This document shows, one piece after another, positions 55,422 through 64,000 of a stretch of DNA of 64,000 nucleotides. The notes beneath the pieces are model-generated. The model was not told where the DNA came from, made no database searches, and was given only the letters and a program-made list of their open reading frames with translations. The stretch is from Legionella parisiensis. Its GTDB lineage: Bacteria > Pseudomonadota > Gammaproteobacteria > Legionellales > Legionellaceae. The DNA lies in assembly GCF_001467945.1 (NCBI RefSeq), contig NZ_LNYQ01000013.1, positions 62,001-126,000 on the forward strand. The letters run 5' to 3'. Position 1 is the first letter of the stretch, and every line of letters starts with the position of its first letter. Made by a program: the position numbers and the translations under genes.

Positions 55422-56840
55422 ATGACATGGATTGTTGCAATTATTGGGTCGATTGCTGGTTTTTTGTTTGGTTATGATGAGGGAATCATTGCTGGCTCTT
55501 TGGAATTAGTTAAAAATTATTTTAATTTAACTGCGACACATATTGGTGTAATGGCATCAGCTTTACCATTTGGTGCGCTTTTTGGCTCCATGCTGATTGG
55601 TGCAGTTACGGCATCAAAGGGAGCCAAACGTTTTGGCCGCCGAACATTATTGTCTTTTTCTGGAATATTGTTCTTTTTTGGTGCATTAGGAGCTGGGTTC
55701 GCGGATTCTATTGCTGTACTCGTAATCTCACGATTAGTTCTTGGCCTTGCAATTGGTATGGCTTCAGTCATGGCGCCCTTATATTTGGCTGAAACGGCAA
55801 CTTATGAAACAAGAGGAGCTGTGGTTGCTATTTATCAATTGGCAATGACTGTAGGAATCGTCTGTTCTTATTCAGTCAATTATTTGTTTCTTGAGAATAA
55901 TGATTGGCGTGCCATGTTTGCTTCAAGTGCCATCCCAGCTCTGGTTTTAAGTATTGGAATTTTACTCATGCCAGAATCCCCGAGATGGTTGTGCAGTGTC
56001 GGTCGTCGTGATGCGGCATCTAAAGCTTTAAAAAAACTCCGTAAAAGTCATTTGATTCAACATGAGTTAACGGATATTGAAATGACATTGGCAAATGAGC
56101 CCAGAAAGGGGACTTGGCTGTTGTTATTTAAGAGTCCTTTATTGCCAGTTTTGATGTTGGGTACTATGTTATTTTGTTTACAACAATTAAGTGGAATTAA
56201 TGTAATTATCTACTTTGCTCCTGAAATTTTTAAAAACTTAGGGATGGACAGTATTACAGGGCAAATATTGGCAACGATTGGCATTGGTGTGGTTAATTTA
56301 CTGGTGACTGTCATTGCAATACTTAGTGTTGATAAAGTAGGGCGTCGTAAGCTATTGCTGTATGGTTTTTCCGGTATGTTTTTCAGCTTGCTGGCTCTAT
56401 GTATGTTTTCAATATATCAAGTTGCTTGGCTTCCTTTTTTGTCAGTTGCATGTTTAATTCTTTATATTTTTTCTTTCGCAGTGAGTGTAGGCCCAATACC
56501 GCATATTGCAATGGCAGAAATATTTCCTTTGCATGTGCGTGGCGCTGGAATGGGGTTCTCTGCAATGAGTAACTGGACTTTTAATACTGTAGTCATTTTT
56601 AGTTTCCCGCTTTTGGAGAACATGATGGGTATTGAATATACTTTTGCTTTATATGCAGTGATTTGTCTTTTAGGACTCATGTATACTTATTTTTATATGC
56701 CAGAGACAAAAGGCATTAGTCTGGAACAAATAGAGAACTACATTATGTCTGGTAAATCGTTACGGTTATTAGGACGTGAAGAGCTACCCTCTGCTGAAGA
56801 CATTGGTAAAAAAGAATCATCCTGTTTAGCTTCTACCTAA
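55422..56840 (+). CDS. ywtG: Sugar porter MFS transporter (YwtG/XylE type)
   Basis: This protein of about 472 residues has 12 membrane helices of the sugar porter family, which imports glucose-like sugars with protons. Signatures are GFLFGYDEGIIAGSL in helix 1, GRRTLL after helix 2, RLVLGLAIGMASVMAPLYLAE, PESPRWL at the central loop, QQLSGINVIIYFAPEIF in helix 7 and PETKG at the end. ATG 55422 is chosen because AAGGAG lies nine bases upstream and homologues begin there; ATG 55392 is possible. It follows eda by about 110 bases. Confidence 0.93.
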   Translation: MTWIVAIIGSIAGFLFGYDEGIIAGSLELVKNYFNLTATHIGVMASALPFGALFGSMLIGAVTASKGAKRFGRRTLLSFSGILFFFGALGAGFADSIAVLVISRLVLGLAIGMASVMAPLYLAETATYETRGAVVAIYQLAMTVGIVCSYSVNYLFLENNDWRAMFASSAIPALVLSIGILLMPESPRWLCSVGRRDAASKALKKLRKSHLIQHELTDIEMTLANEPRKGTWLLLFKSPLLPVLMLGTMLFCLQQLSGINVIIYFAPEIFKNLGMDSITGQILATIGIGVVNLLVTVIAILSVDKVGRRKLLLYGFSGMFFSLLALCMFSIYQVAWLPFLSVACLILYIFSFAVSVGPIPHIAMAEIFPLHVRGAGMGFSAMSNWTFNTVVIFSFPLLENMMGIEYTFALYAVICLLGLMYTYFYMPETKGISLEQIENYIMSGKSLRLLGREELPSAEDIGKKESSCLAST

Positions 56841-56886
56841 GATGTAATGGACTGCATAAACCTCTCCAAGTACCGCGTTTTATACT

Positions 56887-56969
56887 CGGTATCCAGTAAC
56901 TTTTGCCTCATAATAGACTACAGATAGTACATCAAGCCCCTTTCTGGATACCGCGCATAAAGCGCGGTA
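56887..56969. repeat. Palindromic repeat between the sugar porter and glucoamylase genes
   Basis: CGGTATCCAG (56887-56896) is matched by CTGGATACCG (56944-56953), and a perfect 8-bp hairpin TACCGCGC-ATAAA-GCGCGGTA fills 56949-56969. The GC-rich hairpin in an AT-rich genome looks like a dispersed REP/MITE-type repeat. It also separates the two convergent genes and may end their transcripts. Confidence 0.55.
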
Positions 56970-57045
56970 AGAAATTCGTTAGGCTCTATCTTGCTTTGCT
57001 CGAGGGATCATCAAATCACATATCAGTCGGCATGTAGGAGGGAGC

Positions 57046-58380
57046 TTAGCTATCAATTTCCATTGAAGAATGTCTCAATTTACTTGTTAGTTTATCTCTT
57101 AGCTCAATAGCACGTAAAACAGCTACATAACTCCAAGTAAGTGAAGGAGCTCCTTGTAGTATTCCAGTATTTAAATTAATTTGTTCGCTTAATTTCATAT
57201 CCGGAGCATATTTTTTTACAAGTTTTAAGTAATTATCTCCAGCTTGAAGGTTTTTTGCGATCTCGCTTTGGTTTATTGAAGGTAAATTATTAGCGAGTGT
57301 GTAGTAATATTCAGCCATAGTGGCAGTTAAAATAAACCAAGGGTTGCCTATACTGTTGGTTTGATATCCATCATAAGTATCCCCCGGATAGCGCCCAAAC
57401 AAAATTTCCCCCGAATGCTTATTGTTGATCGGGAACATTGAATCAAACTGCTCATATAAGGCTTTTACTGTGTTTTGGACGTAGGTACTGTTCGGAGACA
57501 AATCTCCATTCTTTTGTGGGTTAAGTAAAATGCCTAAAACGACTGAGGAATCAAGTTCTAAAGTTTTTTGGGGACCAGGATGGGGTAAAAGGGTTGCTAG
57601 AATTGTCTTATGAGCTGGATCTAAATGCAGATTCAGGCGAGTATTGATTAGCCTTGCTTGTTGTTCATAATAAACTGCAGCCTCATTATCATTGAGACGA
57701 CGAGCAAGAGCTGCACCTTCAAAAAGTGCTTTCTGTTGTGCCATGGCAGTAAAAAAATGATGTCCAAAAACCTCTTCCCAAAGATCATAATTTTTATCAG
57801 ACCAATGGTGCGCAGTGTATTCCAAATCCATTTTAATTACACCCATTGAATGCGGATCCAGATTGTTATTATATAGATTGTCTTGAACATATTCTGTTTC
57901 ATTATTATCTAACAATTGCTGGGCAAAATGGATAAGAACAGAGGCTCTTAAGGCTGGACCGTCATTTTGAGGTCTTCCCCAAGGACCTTCAAAAGGATAG
58001 CCATCAATATAAAATTTGGGCTCTCCTAATATATCTTGACCTGGCGATGGAGCATGCTGGTGTTGAAGCTTTTGGGTCCAGGCAACATAGCTAAGTAACC
58101 GTTCTTTATATCCAAATGCCTGAGAGGATTCATACCATGTTTCAATCAAACCCATGGCAATTGCAGAGTCACGAATCCAATCATAATAATAATCTGGATT
58201 TTGTTTGGAGGGAGCGGCAACTATTGCGCCATTCGATTGAATATTTGCAAAAAAATTCTGTCTCAGTTTTTGGACATCCTCAAGACTAAATACAGAACTT
58301 ATTGCTTGAGAAACAAAAAAAATCATTAAAAAACATATCCTTTTCAAAATAATCTCCCTAGTAAAAACAAACTTTTTCAT
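57046..58380 (-). CDS. gamA: Secreted glucoamylase (GH15, GamA-like)
   Basis: This 444-residue glycoside hydrolase family 15 enzyme releases glucose from starch or glycogen. The N-terminus is hydrophobic (IILKRICFLMIFFVSQAISSVFS), consistent with a signal peptide. The family core is present: NPDYYYDWIRDSAIAMGL near residue 63, FEGPWGRPQNDGPALRAS, KMDLEYTAHHWSDKNYDLWEEVFGHHF with a catalytic Glu candidate, and a C-terminal LNTGILQGAPSLTWSYVAVLRA. It resembles the eukaryotic-type glucoamylase GamA known beside this operon in L. pneumophila. AAGG precedes the ATG. Confidence 0.92.
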   Translation of the reverse strand: MKKFVFTREIILKRICFLMIFFVSQAISSVFSLEDVQKLRQNFFANIQSNGAIVAAPSKQNPDYYYDWIRDSAIAMGLIETWYESSQAFGYKERLLSYVAWTQKLQHQHAPSPGQDILGEPKFYIDGYPFEGPWGRPQNDGPALRASVLIHFAQQLLDNNETEYVQDNLYNNNLDPHSMGVIKMDLEYTAHHWSDKNYDLWEEVFGHHFFTAMAQQKALFEGAALARRLNDNEAAVYYEQQARLINTRLNLHLDPAHKTILATLLPHPGPQKTLELDSSVVLGILLNPQKNGDLSPNSTYVQNTVKALYEQFDSMFPINNKHSGEILFGRYPGDTYDGYQTNSIGNPWFILTATMAEYYYTLANNLPSINQSEIAKNLQAGDNYLKLVKKYAPDMKLSEQINLNTGILQGAPSLTWSYVAVLRAIELRDKLTSKLRHSSMEIDS

Positions 58381-58591
58381 AGTACCTTAAAATAGCTGAG
58401 CAGAGTATAGGAAAATTCAAGGAGTACTTATTGGGAGCAGTTCACTTGGATATAGCGAGACCGAATCTGGAATTTAACTGATCTTTTTCTAATATAATTT
58501 TAAAAATCAGGGGCCTTAGCCTGCGTCAATAACATTCACCCAAAGTAAAAACAAGATGTAAATTTGTAGAAAATTTGATTGGTTTCTTGTA

Positions 58592-59236
58592 TCACTTAAG
58601 GGGTATATTTTGGTTGTGTAAGCAAATAGTTAATAGATCTTCAGGCTGCTTCGCCAGATAAGTTGGCTGGTGTTTTAATAGGATGTTCTCTGAGTTATAA
58701 CCCCAAGTAACAGCAATTGACTGAATATTATTTCTCTTTGCGGCTTCAATATCTCGAGTTTCGTCACCTATGTAAAAAACATTGCTTTTATCAATTTTGT
58801 ATTTTTTTAATGTCTTTTTTAGTAAATGTCGTTTAGAAAAACAATTCGATTCGTCATGGATAAAACTGAAAAAATGATGAATTTGATACATCTCTAGCCA
58901 TATAAGAACATTATCAGTCGAATTAGAGGTTAGAATACCTAAGGGACACCCAGACTTATAAAAAATCTCTAATATTGCGGCAATATGGGCAACTGGTTTC
59001 ATATTTGCCATTTGATCGTGTAAAAGATGTCTAATTTGTCGAATTAGTGATGGTATTTTGTAAAAGGATACCCCTAAAAAATTGATTAACTCTCTTGAAG
59101 AAAGATTGCGCAGATGCTCCATTTCATGTTCTTTGATCTTCCTATAGTTAAATTGTTCAGCTAATAAATTAGTTGCTTCAATGACGCAATCATAACTGTC
59201 TACTATTGTTCCATCAAAATCAAAAAGTAAATGCAT
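58592..59236 (-). CDS. HAD-superfamily phosphatase (Gph-like)
   Basis: This 214-residue HAD hydrolase has motif I LLFDFDGTIVDSYD at residues 3-16, motif II in LGILTSNSTDN, and motif IV in FYIGDETRDIEAAKRN. The helical cap between them is of the C1 phosphoglycolate-phosphatase type. The start is ATG 59236 with AGGAT upstream. A near-perfect Fur box lies about 70 bases before the gene, so it is probably repressed by iron. The natural substrate is unknown. Confidence 0.88.
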   Translation of the reverse strand: MHLLFDFDGTIVDSYDCVIEATNLLAEQFNYRKIKEHEMEHLRNLSSRELINFLGVSFYKIPSLIRQIRHLLHDQMANMKPVAHIAAILEIFYKSGCPLGILTSNSTDNVLIWLEMYQIHHFFSFIHDESNCFSKRHLLKKTLKKYKIDKSNVFYIGDETRDIEAAKRNNIQSIAVTWGYNSENILLKHQPTYLAKQPEDLLTICLHNQNIPLK

Positions 59237-59305
59237 GGTCAAATATCCTGAATCATCGAATCGATGAGTTTAATTTTGACATGGTAAACCGATCTGACCA
59301 TACAT

Positions 59306-59324
59306 CACAATGATTATCATTATC
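59306..59324. promoter_or_regulatory. Fur box upstream of the HAD phosphatase gene
   Basis: The 19 bases CACAATGATTATCATTATC match the palindromic Fur consensus GATAATGATTATCATTATC at 17 of 19 positions. The site begins right after the RND pump stop codon and lies about 70 bases upstream of the HAD gene, where it would overlap a minus-strand promoter. Confidence 0.75.
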
Positions 59325-62300
59325 TTATTCCCTCTCAGTTTTTTTAATTATTTTTGAGATCATGAAGTAAACGGCAGGAAGTATAAATAAAGTAAACAAT
59401 GTACCTATGCATAAGCCCCCAATAAGCACGGTACCTATGGCATGTCTGGCTTCGGCTCCCGCATCATGAGACAGTACCAAGGGGATGGCACCAAAAACCA
59501 TGGCACCAGTAGTCATGAGGATAGGACGTAACCTTAATGAGCATGATTTTTTTATCGCCTCTGCTAAGCTAAAGCCTTCCTTTTGTAATTGATTAGCAAA
59601 TTCAACTATCAAAATACCATGCTTACTGATTAATCCTACTAAAGTAACTAGCCCAATTTGGGTAAAAATGTTTAGGGATTGGCCAAATAAGTAAGCAAAA
59701 AGCAAAGCACCAAAACAGGCTAAGGGCACGGTGAACAGGATAATGAATGGATAAACAAAGTTCTCGAATTGTGCTGTAAGAATGGCGTAAATAAAGAGTA
59801 TAGCTAAAGCGAATAACAAAACCATAGTATGCGATGATTCATTATATGCTTTCGCAGCGCCTGCCCAACTCAATTTATATTGGTTGGGAAGGTTTTCCTT
59901 TGCCTGTTTCATGAGTTTATTCATTCCTTTCTTAAATGATTGATTTTCAGGTAATTGGGCATATAAAGTTGTAGAGCGCATTTGGTTAACATGCTCCAAT
60001 GCAGTTGGTTGTGCACGTCTTTTCATTTGGGCTACTGCGCCTAAAGAAACGCGTTTTCCTAAAGGAGTGGTAAGATAAAGCTCGTTTAAAGTCCAGGGTT
60101 TAGAAGATCCTTCTAAAGTGAGGTTATAAGATATGCCGTCTTTTTGAAAAGACATGGATTTATCACCACTGAAAAAAACTTCGATTGTTTTAGCCAATTG
60201 CGCCGGAGTTAATCCAAGCTGAGCTAAGGCATTTTTATCTATATTTACAGAGTATCCCATGGAGTCAAGGCGTAAGTCATAGCGAGTAGAGGCAAATTCT
60301 TTGCTTTGATCCAGTATTTTTTTAAAATGTTCTGTTGCGTTAAATAATTGACGGAAATTTTCAGTAGTAGAAATAATAAGTTCCAATTCCGAGTTATTGC
60401 GGGCATCCTCTACCCCAGGTAATCCAGAATCCCAGCTCCATACGGAGGCATCGACTGAAGGTAATTGTTCTGTTTTGGATTTTAAGGAATTTACAATTTG
60501 CTCTGCAGAACGATTTCTTTGTTTATGAGCCTCTAAAGGCATGACGATACTACTACCCCAACTTCCTAGAAAGGTTAACGTATTTTTTGCTTCGGGGACT
60601 TTACCTATGGACTGTTGCAATCGTTTTGTATTGGCTTCTAGCGTATCTAAGTTATCTCCAGATACAGGAGGAGTATAAATTCCTACTAAACCGCGATCTT
60701 CTTTTGGTGTCGTTTCACCAGGCATCACTTTATAAAAGAGCAGACTTAGGCTTAGTGATAGGGTAAGTATGAGAAGTGCGGTTTTTTTTCGATAAATAAT
60801 GATACTCAGCAACTTATAGTAATACTGAGCTAGTTTACTCAGGAATCTATCTATTGCGGGCCATAAATTTTTTGTATTTTTATGGAGAAATGTTGCACAC
60901 ATCAAAGGGGAAAGCGTCAGAGCAACTATTCCTGAAATGAATACACTACCTGCCAGAGCAACTGCAAACTCGATAAACAATTGACCGATCATGCCATCGA
61001 TTAAAGCGATAGGCACATAAACGCTAGTTAACGTTAAGGTCATGGCAACAATAGCAAAACCGATTTGCTTTGATCCTTTAAGTGCCGCATCCATAGGAGA
61101 TAAATCATCTTCAATATGACGCCATATATTTTCAAGAACAATAATAGCATCATCTACAACTAGACCAACGGCCAATACCATCGCTAGGAGAGTCATTTGA
61201 TTTATAGTAAAGCCTGCAAATTTTAAAAATAATAAAGAACCTAAAAGTGAAATCGGAATAGCAATTAAGGGAATTATTGTGGCGCGTATATTCCGCAAAA
61301 AGATAAAAATAATGACTAAGACTAAGAAAATAGATTCAAGAATAGAAGATTGAATGTTTTTAAGAGATGCTTTAATAAATTCGGATTGGTCAATAATGAT
61401 TTTAGTTTTAATGTCGTCGGGCAGGCCTTTTTTTAAGGCATCCAACTCCTTGCGTACATTTTGGGATACTTCGATGGGATTTGCGTCGTTTGCACGGTTA
61501 ATAGCAAGCACCAAACCGGAATGACCATTGACCTTTACGCGGAATTGATTATTGTCTGTAGTTAATTGAATTCGAGCTAAAGATTTAAGAAAGACAGGAT
61601 AATGGTTTTGGGTTTTGATAATCAGATTTTCATAGTCTTCAGGGGTTTTTAATTCAAAATCAAGTGTAGTAGGGATTTTGTTTTGATAATTACCCGCAGG
61701 CAGAGATAAGCGGTTATTGACAATTGCATTGGCTACTTCATCGACATTAATTCCAAATGCATATAATTTCTTTTGATCTAATTGGATGGAATAAGTAAAA
61801 GGCTGTCCCCATACATCAACTGAGGCAACTCCTTTAAGACTCCGGAACACGTTTTTTAGATTCAAATTGGCATAATGTGTCAGTTCGCCAAAATTTAAAG
61901 AAGACGATTCTAGAGCAATACCTATAAATGGTAAACCATCTGTTTGTCTTTGACGCTCGATTATTGGTGCTTTTACTGTGGTAGGCAGTTGTGCTTGCGC
62001 CAAGCGTGTTGCCTCATGGGTGGCATTTAGCGCTTTGTCCATGGAAGAACCTGGACGAAAACGTAAGGTAATGTGTGATTTTTCTGCTTTAGAACGTGAA
62101 GTCATTAACTCCAATCCTTCTACGCCAGCAAGTTGGTCCTCGAGCACATTAGTAACCACAGACTCCACTAATTCTGGACTGGCATTAGGATAATGAGTAT
62201 TCACAGTAATGACCGGAAAACTGATATCGGGATATTCTCTCAGGGATAATGAATGAAAACATAATATTCCCAAGAGCAGGATCATGCTATTAAGAATAAT

Positions 62301-62342
62301 GGCAATCACTGGATGTTTTAAAAAATAGCTTGTAAATTTCAT
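59325..62342 (-). CDS. RND efflux pump, HAE1 type
   Basis: This 1005-residue inner-membrane pump is of the AcrB/MexB-like hydrophobe exporter group. It has 12 helices and two large periplasmic loops. The proton relay Asp pair is in LAVGLVVDDAIIVLENI (about residues 395-411), as in AcrB. N-terminal MKFTSYFLKHPVIAIILNS, REYPDIS and the GLISKHGILIVEFANQL segment in helix 10 are family marks. It follows the adaptor gene by 10 bases. No outer-membrane factor gene lies in the operon. Confidence 0.95.
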   Translation of the reverse strand: MKFTSYFLKHPVIAIILNSMILLLGILCFHSLSLREYPDISFPVITVNTHYPNASPELVESVVTNVLEDQLAGVEGLELMTSRSKAEKSHITLRFRPGSSMDKALNATHEATRLAQAQLPTTVKAPIIERQRQTDGLPFIGIALESSSLNFGELTHYANLNLKNVFRSLKGVASVDVWGQPFTYSIQLDQKKLYAFGINVDEVANAIVNNRLSLPAGNYQNKIPTTLDFELKTPEDYENLIIKTQNHYPVFLKSLARIQLTTDNNQFRVKVNGHSGLVLAINRANDANPIEVSQNVRKELDALKKGLPDDIKTKIIIDQSEFIKASLKNIQSSILESIFLVLVIIFIFLRNIRATIIPLIAIPISLLGSLLFLKFAGFTINQMTLLAMVLAVGLVVDDAIIVLENIWRHIEDDLSPMDAALKGSKQIGFAIVAMTLTLTSVYVPIALIDGMIGQLFIEFAVALAGSVFISGIVALTLSPLMCATFLHKNTKNLWPAIDRFLSKLAQYYYKLLSIIIYRKKTALLILTLSLSLSLLFYKVMPGETTPKEDRGLVGIYTPPVSGDNLDTLEANTKRLQQSIGKVPEAKNTLTFLGSWGSSIVMPLEAHKQRNRSAEQIVNSLKSKTEQLPSVDASVWSWDSGLPGVEDARNNSELELIISTTENFRQLFNATEHFKKILDQSKEFASTRYDLRLDSMGYSVNIDKNALAQLGLTPAQLAKTIEVFFSGDKSMSFQKDGISYNLTLEGSSKPWTLNELYLTTPLGKRVSLGAVAQMKRRAQPTALEHVNQMRSTTLYAQLPENQSFKKGMNKLMKQAKENLPNQYKLSWAGAAKAYNESSHTMVLLFALAILFIYAILTAQFENFVYPFIILFTVPLACFGALLFAYLFGQSLNIFTQIGLVTLVGLISKHGILIVEFANQLQKEGFSLAEAIKKSCSLRLRPILMTTGAMVFGAIPLVLSHDAGAEARHAIGTVLIGGLCIGTLFTLFILPAVYFMISKIIKKTERE

Positions 62343-62352
62343 AAGAGGCTAG

Positions 62353-63405
62353 CTAACCTTTATAAATTGACACTTCCAGTCCTGGATATAATCGCTCCGG
62401 GCTCTTACTTACTATGTTTTCCCCTGATTTTAATCCCGAAATAATTTCTACCTGATCTTTTTCCTGTATCCCTGTTTTGACAGGAACAAGTTCTATTTTT
62501 TTATTAACAACCTTATAAACGTGTGTTTTTCCTTGTTTGAGAAATAATGCTTGTGTTGGAATGACTAATACTCCTGTTTTTTTATTCACTACGAGCCGGC
62601 CGGATACGCTGGCACCAACCAGACAGTCAGTGCATTGAATATCGACGTCTGCGGGGCACATATGTGTTTCATCATCTATCATTTTTTGTACATGGGTTAA
62701 ATGATAAAGTTTGTTTAATATATAAATTGGTTGGTTTTCTTTAATTGAGTGATTATTCGTACAGGGAATATCAATTTCAACGGTTAATGAGTTAGGATCA
62801 TAAATGGTGACTACCGGTGCACCTTCGGTGACTTGTGCTCCTTCCTTAATTTTAAATGCTCCAATAATGCCGTCAAATGGTGCATAAAAACGCATGTTTT
62901 TGAGCTCGATTTTGGTTCTTGCCTTTTCCTTTTGTGAGTCGATCCAGATTCTTTTTTTCTCTTCGACTTCTCTTGTACTCACAAATCCTGGTTTTTGCAA
63001 ATTTTTAAAGCGTTGATATTGTGTGTTTTCCAGTTGTTCTGTTTCTTTAGAGAGTTTGTAGCTTCTTTCAATGTCTGGATTAATTATTTTAGCAATTAAA
63101 TCCCCTTTTTCGACTGTTTGTCCTGAACTTATGAGTGTATCCAGCATACCCGATCCTTTGGCAACAAGAACAGTCGCATGTTTAGGACGAATAGTTCCTA
63201 TGAGCCTTATTGTTTTTTCAATTGTAGTCGGTGCTACAGTCACTGTTTCGACTATTTTCGGGGCTGGGGGAGGTGAGGTTTGTGCGTGATAATAAAATAG
63301 ATAATATATACTTAAGACGGTAAAAAGTATGCTCGATAAACCAATTACCTTATATTTGGAGGATAGGCTATTTCTTATTATGAGGGTGATTAAGTTCAGA
63401 CTCAC
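62353..63405 (-). CDS. RND periplasmic adaptor with cysteine-rich loop
   Basis: This 350-residue membrane fusion protein starts at GTG 63405, with GAGGAG seven bases upstream, overlapping the hemH stop as GTGA. An N-terminal helix (about 22-38) is followed by a lipoyl half-motif (AKGSGMLDTLISSGQTVEKGD), a coiled-coil hairpin, and FYAPFDGIIGAFKIKEGAQV. A loop with HMCPADVDIQCTDC in the beta-barrel region is unusual and might bind metal or form disulfides. It couples the RND pump to an outer-membrane factor encoded elsewhere. Confidence 0.9.
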   Translation of the reverse strand: MSLNLITLIIRNSLSSKYKVIGLSSILFTVLSIYYLFYYHAQTSPPPAPKIVETVTVAPTTIEKTIRLIGTIRPKHATVLVAKGSGMLDTLISSGQTVEKGDLIAKIINPDIERSYKLSKETEQLENTQYQRFKNLQKPGFVSTREVEEKKRIWIDSQKEKARTKIELKNMRFYAPFDGIIGAFKIKEGAQVTEGAPVVTIYDPNSLTVEIDIPCTNNHSIKENQPIYILNKLYHLTHVQKMIDDETHMCPADVDIQCTDCLVGASVSGRLVVNKKTGVLVIPTQALFLKQGKTHVYKVVNKKIELVPVKTGIQEKDQVEIISGLKSGENIVSKSPERLYPGLEVSIYKG

Positions 63406-64000
63406 GAAATACTCCTCAATTGGGAGTCGGGTTGCAGTTGGGCCATTGTGATTATGGCTTTTATCCATGCAGGATCACTATTCATGCTAGGAACGATAGT
63501 TAATTCTTCCCCACCAAGTGTTATCCATTGTTTTTTAAGACGTATACCTATTTCTTCCAGTGTTTCCAAACAGTCAGCAACAAAAGAAGGACAAACAATA
63601 ACCAGTCTTTTAATCCCTTTAGCAACCAATTCAGCAAGAATGTGATCCGTATAAGGCCTTATCCATGGTGTTTTACCCAATCTTGATTGAAAGGCGGTAC
63701 TGTAATTATTCGTAGATAAGCCCAATTCGCTTGCTAATAGACGACTGCTCTGATGACATCGGGCTCTATAACATCCCTGGATGTTATCTGTTAAATCAGG
63801 ACAGGGTTCAATGCAAATTGATGTACAACTTCTTTTTGTAATTTGGCGCTCTGGAATTCCGTGATAACTAAAAAGAACATGCGTTTGCTCTTGAAGATAA
63901 GTTTTAATGGTTTGAGCTTGTGCTTTAAGGTAGGCTGGATGTTGAAAAAAATCCCTTATTATTTTGATTGATGGGACAAAATCCCAGGAGCTGAGAATAC
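63402..64000 (-). CDS. hemH: Ferrochelatase, 5' part missing
   Basis: This is the C-terminal ferrochelatase part; the N-terminus lies beyond the right edge. The frame reads through to 64000 without a stop. Landmarks are HVLFSYHGIPERQ (with the catalytic His), PDLTDNIQGCYRARCHQSSRLLAS and VIVCPSFVADCLETLEEI. Ferrochelatase inserts Fe(II) into protoporphyrin IX as the last step of haem synthesis. Its stop codon overlaps the adaptor start (GTGA), so hemH, adaptor and RND pump form one translationally coupled operon. Confidence 0.95.
   Translation of the reverse strand, partial: ILSSWDFVPSIKIIRDFFQHPAYLKAQAQTIKTYLQEQTHVLFSYHGIPERQITKRSCTSICIEPCPDLTDNIQGCYRARCHQSSRLLASELGLSTNNYSTAFQSRLGKTPWIRPYTDHILAELVAKGIKRLVIVCPSFVADCLETLEEIGIRLKKQWITLGGEELTIVPSMNSDPAWIKAIITMAQLQPDSQLRSIS

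Noticed and set aside
1..64000. CRISPR arrays, tRNA or rRNA genes, intact insertion sequences
   Set aside because: No regularly spaced repeats, cloverleaf-like stretches, rRNA motifs or transposase genes were seen by reading; a dedicated scan could still find a small RNA gene.

Overview
The window is a stretch of chromosome from a Legionella-type gammaproteobacterium. It is AT-rich and has a local gene order built around uvrA, rpsP-rimM-trmD-rplS, haem A/cytochrome oxidase assembly genes and the Entner-Doudoroff operon zwf-pgl-edd-glk-eda followed by a sugar porter and an extracellular glucoamylase. A protein resembling the SidH/SdhA Dot/Icm effectors is cut by the left edge. The last gene, ferrochelatase, is cut by the right edge. 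The genus is inferred from gene content and order; the species cannot be fixed from sequence reading alone.

Layout. 1-9.3 kb: partial SdhA/SidH-like effector, a DUF4442 hotdog protein, uvrA, a DUF2878 membrane protein, lemA-htpX and an outer-membrane barrel. 9.4-14.4 kb: a CHASE2 adenylate cyclase next to a FecR-domain protein, then an ABC-2 exporter. 14.5-20.5 kb: a prolyl-hydroxylase-like oxygenase, a YgjP-type metalloprotease, two orphan genes, two convergent fatty-acid desaturases and a short-chain dehydrogenase. 20.6-27.4 kb: a complete tripartite ABC exporter (outer-membrane factor and adaptor on the minus strand; permease, tandem cyclic-nucleotide-binding protein, ATPase and second permease on the plus strand), with a perfect 24-bp palindrome between the divergent arms. 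27.5-33.4 kb: the rplS operon, ffh, an APC antiporter and a PriC-like gene. 33.6-39.9 kb: an AhpD-like protein, a secreted Rap1a/Tai-like protein, the SURF1-COX15-COX10-SCO1 assembly cluster and RimK.

39.9-47.25 kb is the most unusual part. It is a compact, apparently undescribed biosynthetic locus bounded by two strong hairpins. The plus arm runs tRNA-dependent cyclodipeptide synthase (XYP type), IPNS-like iron/2-oxoglutarate oxygenase, PaaK-like adenylating ligase and class-V PLP enzyme. The minus arm has a TauD-like oxygenase and a 14-TM drug exporter. The logic is: make a cyclodipeptide from aminoacyl-tRNAs, oxidise and decorate it, and export it.

Next to it (47.3-49.3 kb) is a small HTH protein followed by a large zeta-toxin-like P-loop protein with a Glu-rich tail. 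This could be a PezAT-like pair or a secreted effector. 49.6-58.4 kb carries glucose catabolism: the glucoamylase frees glucose, a sugar porter imports it, Glk phosphorylates it, and Zwf-Pgl-Edd-Eda convert it to pyruvate and glyceraldehyde-3-phosphate. 58.6-64 kb holds a HAD hydrolase behind a near-consensus Fur box, and an RND pump and adaptor translationally coupled to hemH. No rRNA, tRNA, CRISPR array or intact insertion sequence was seen.
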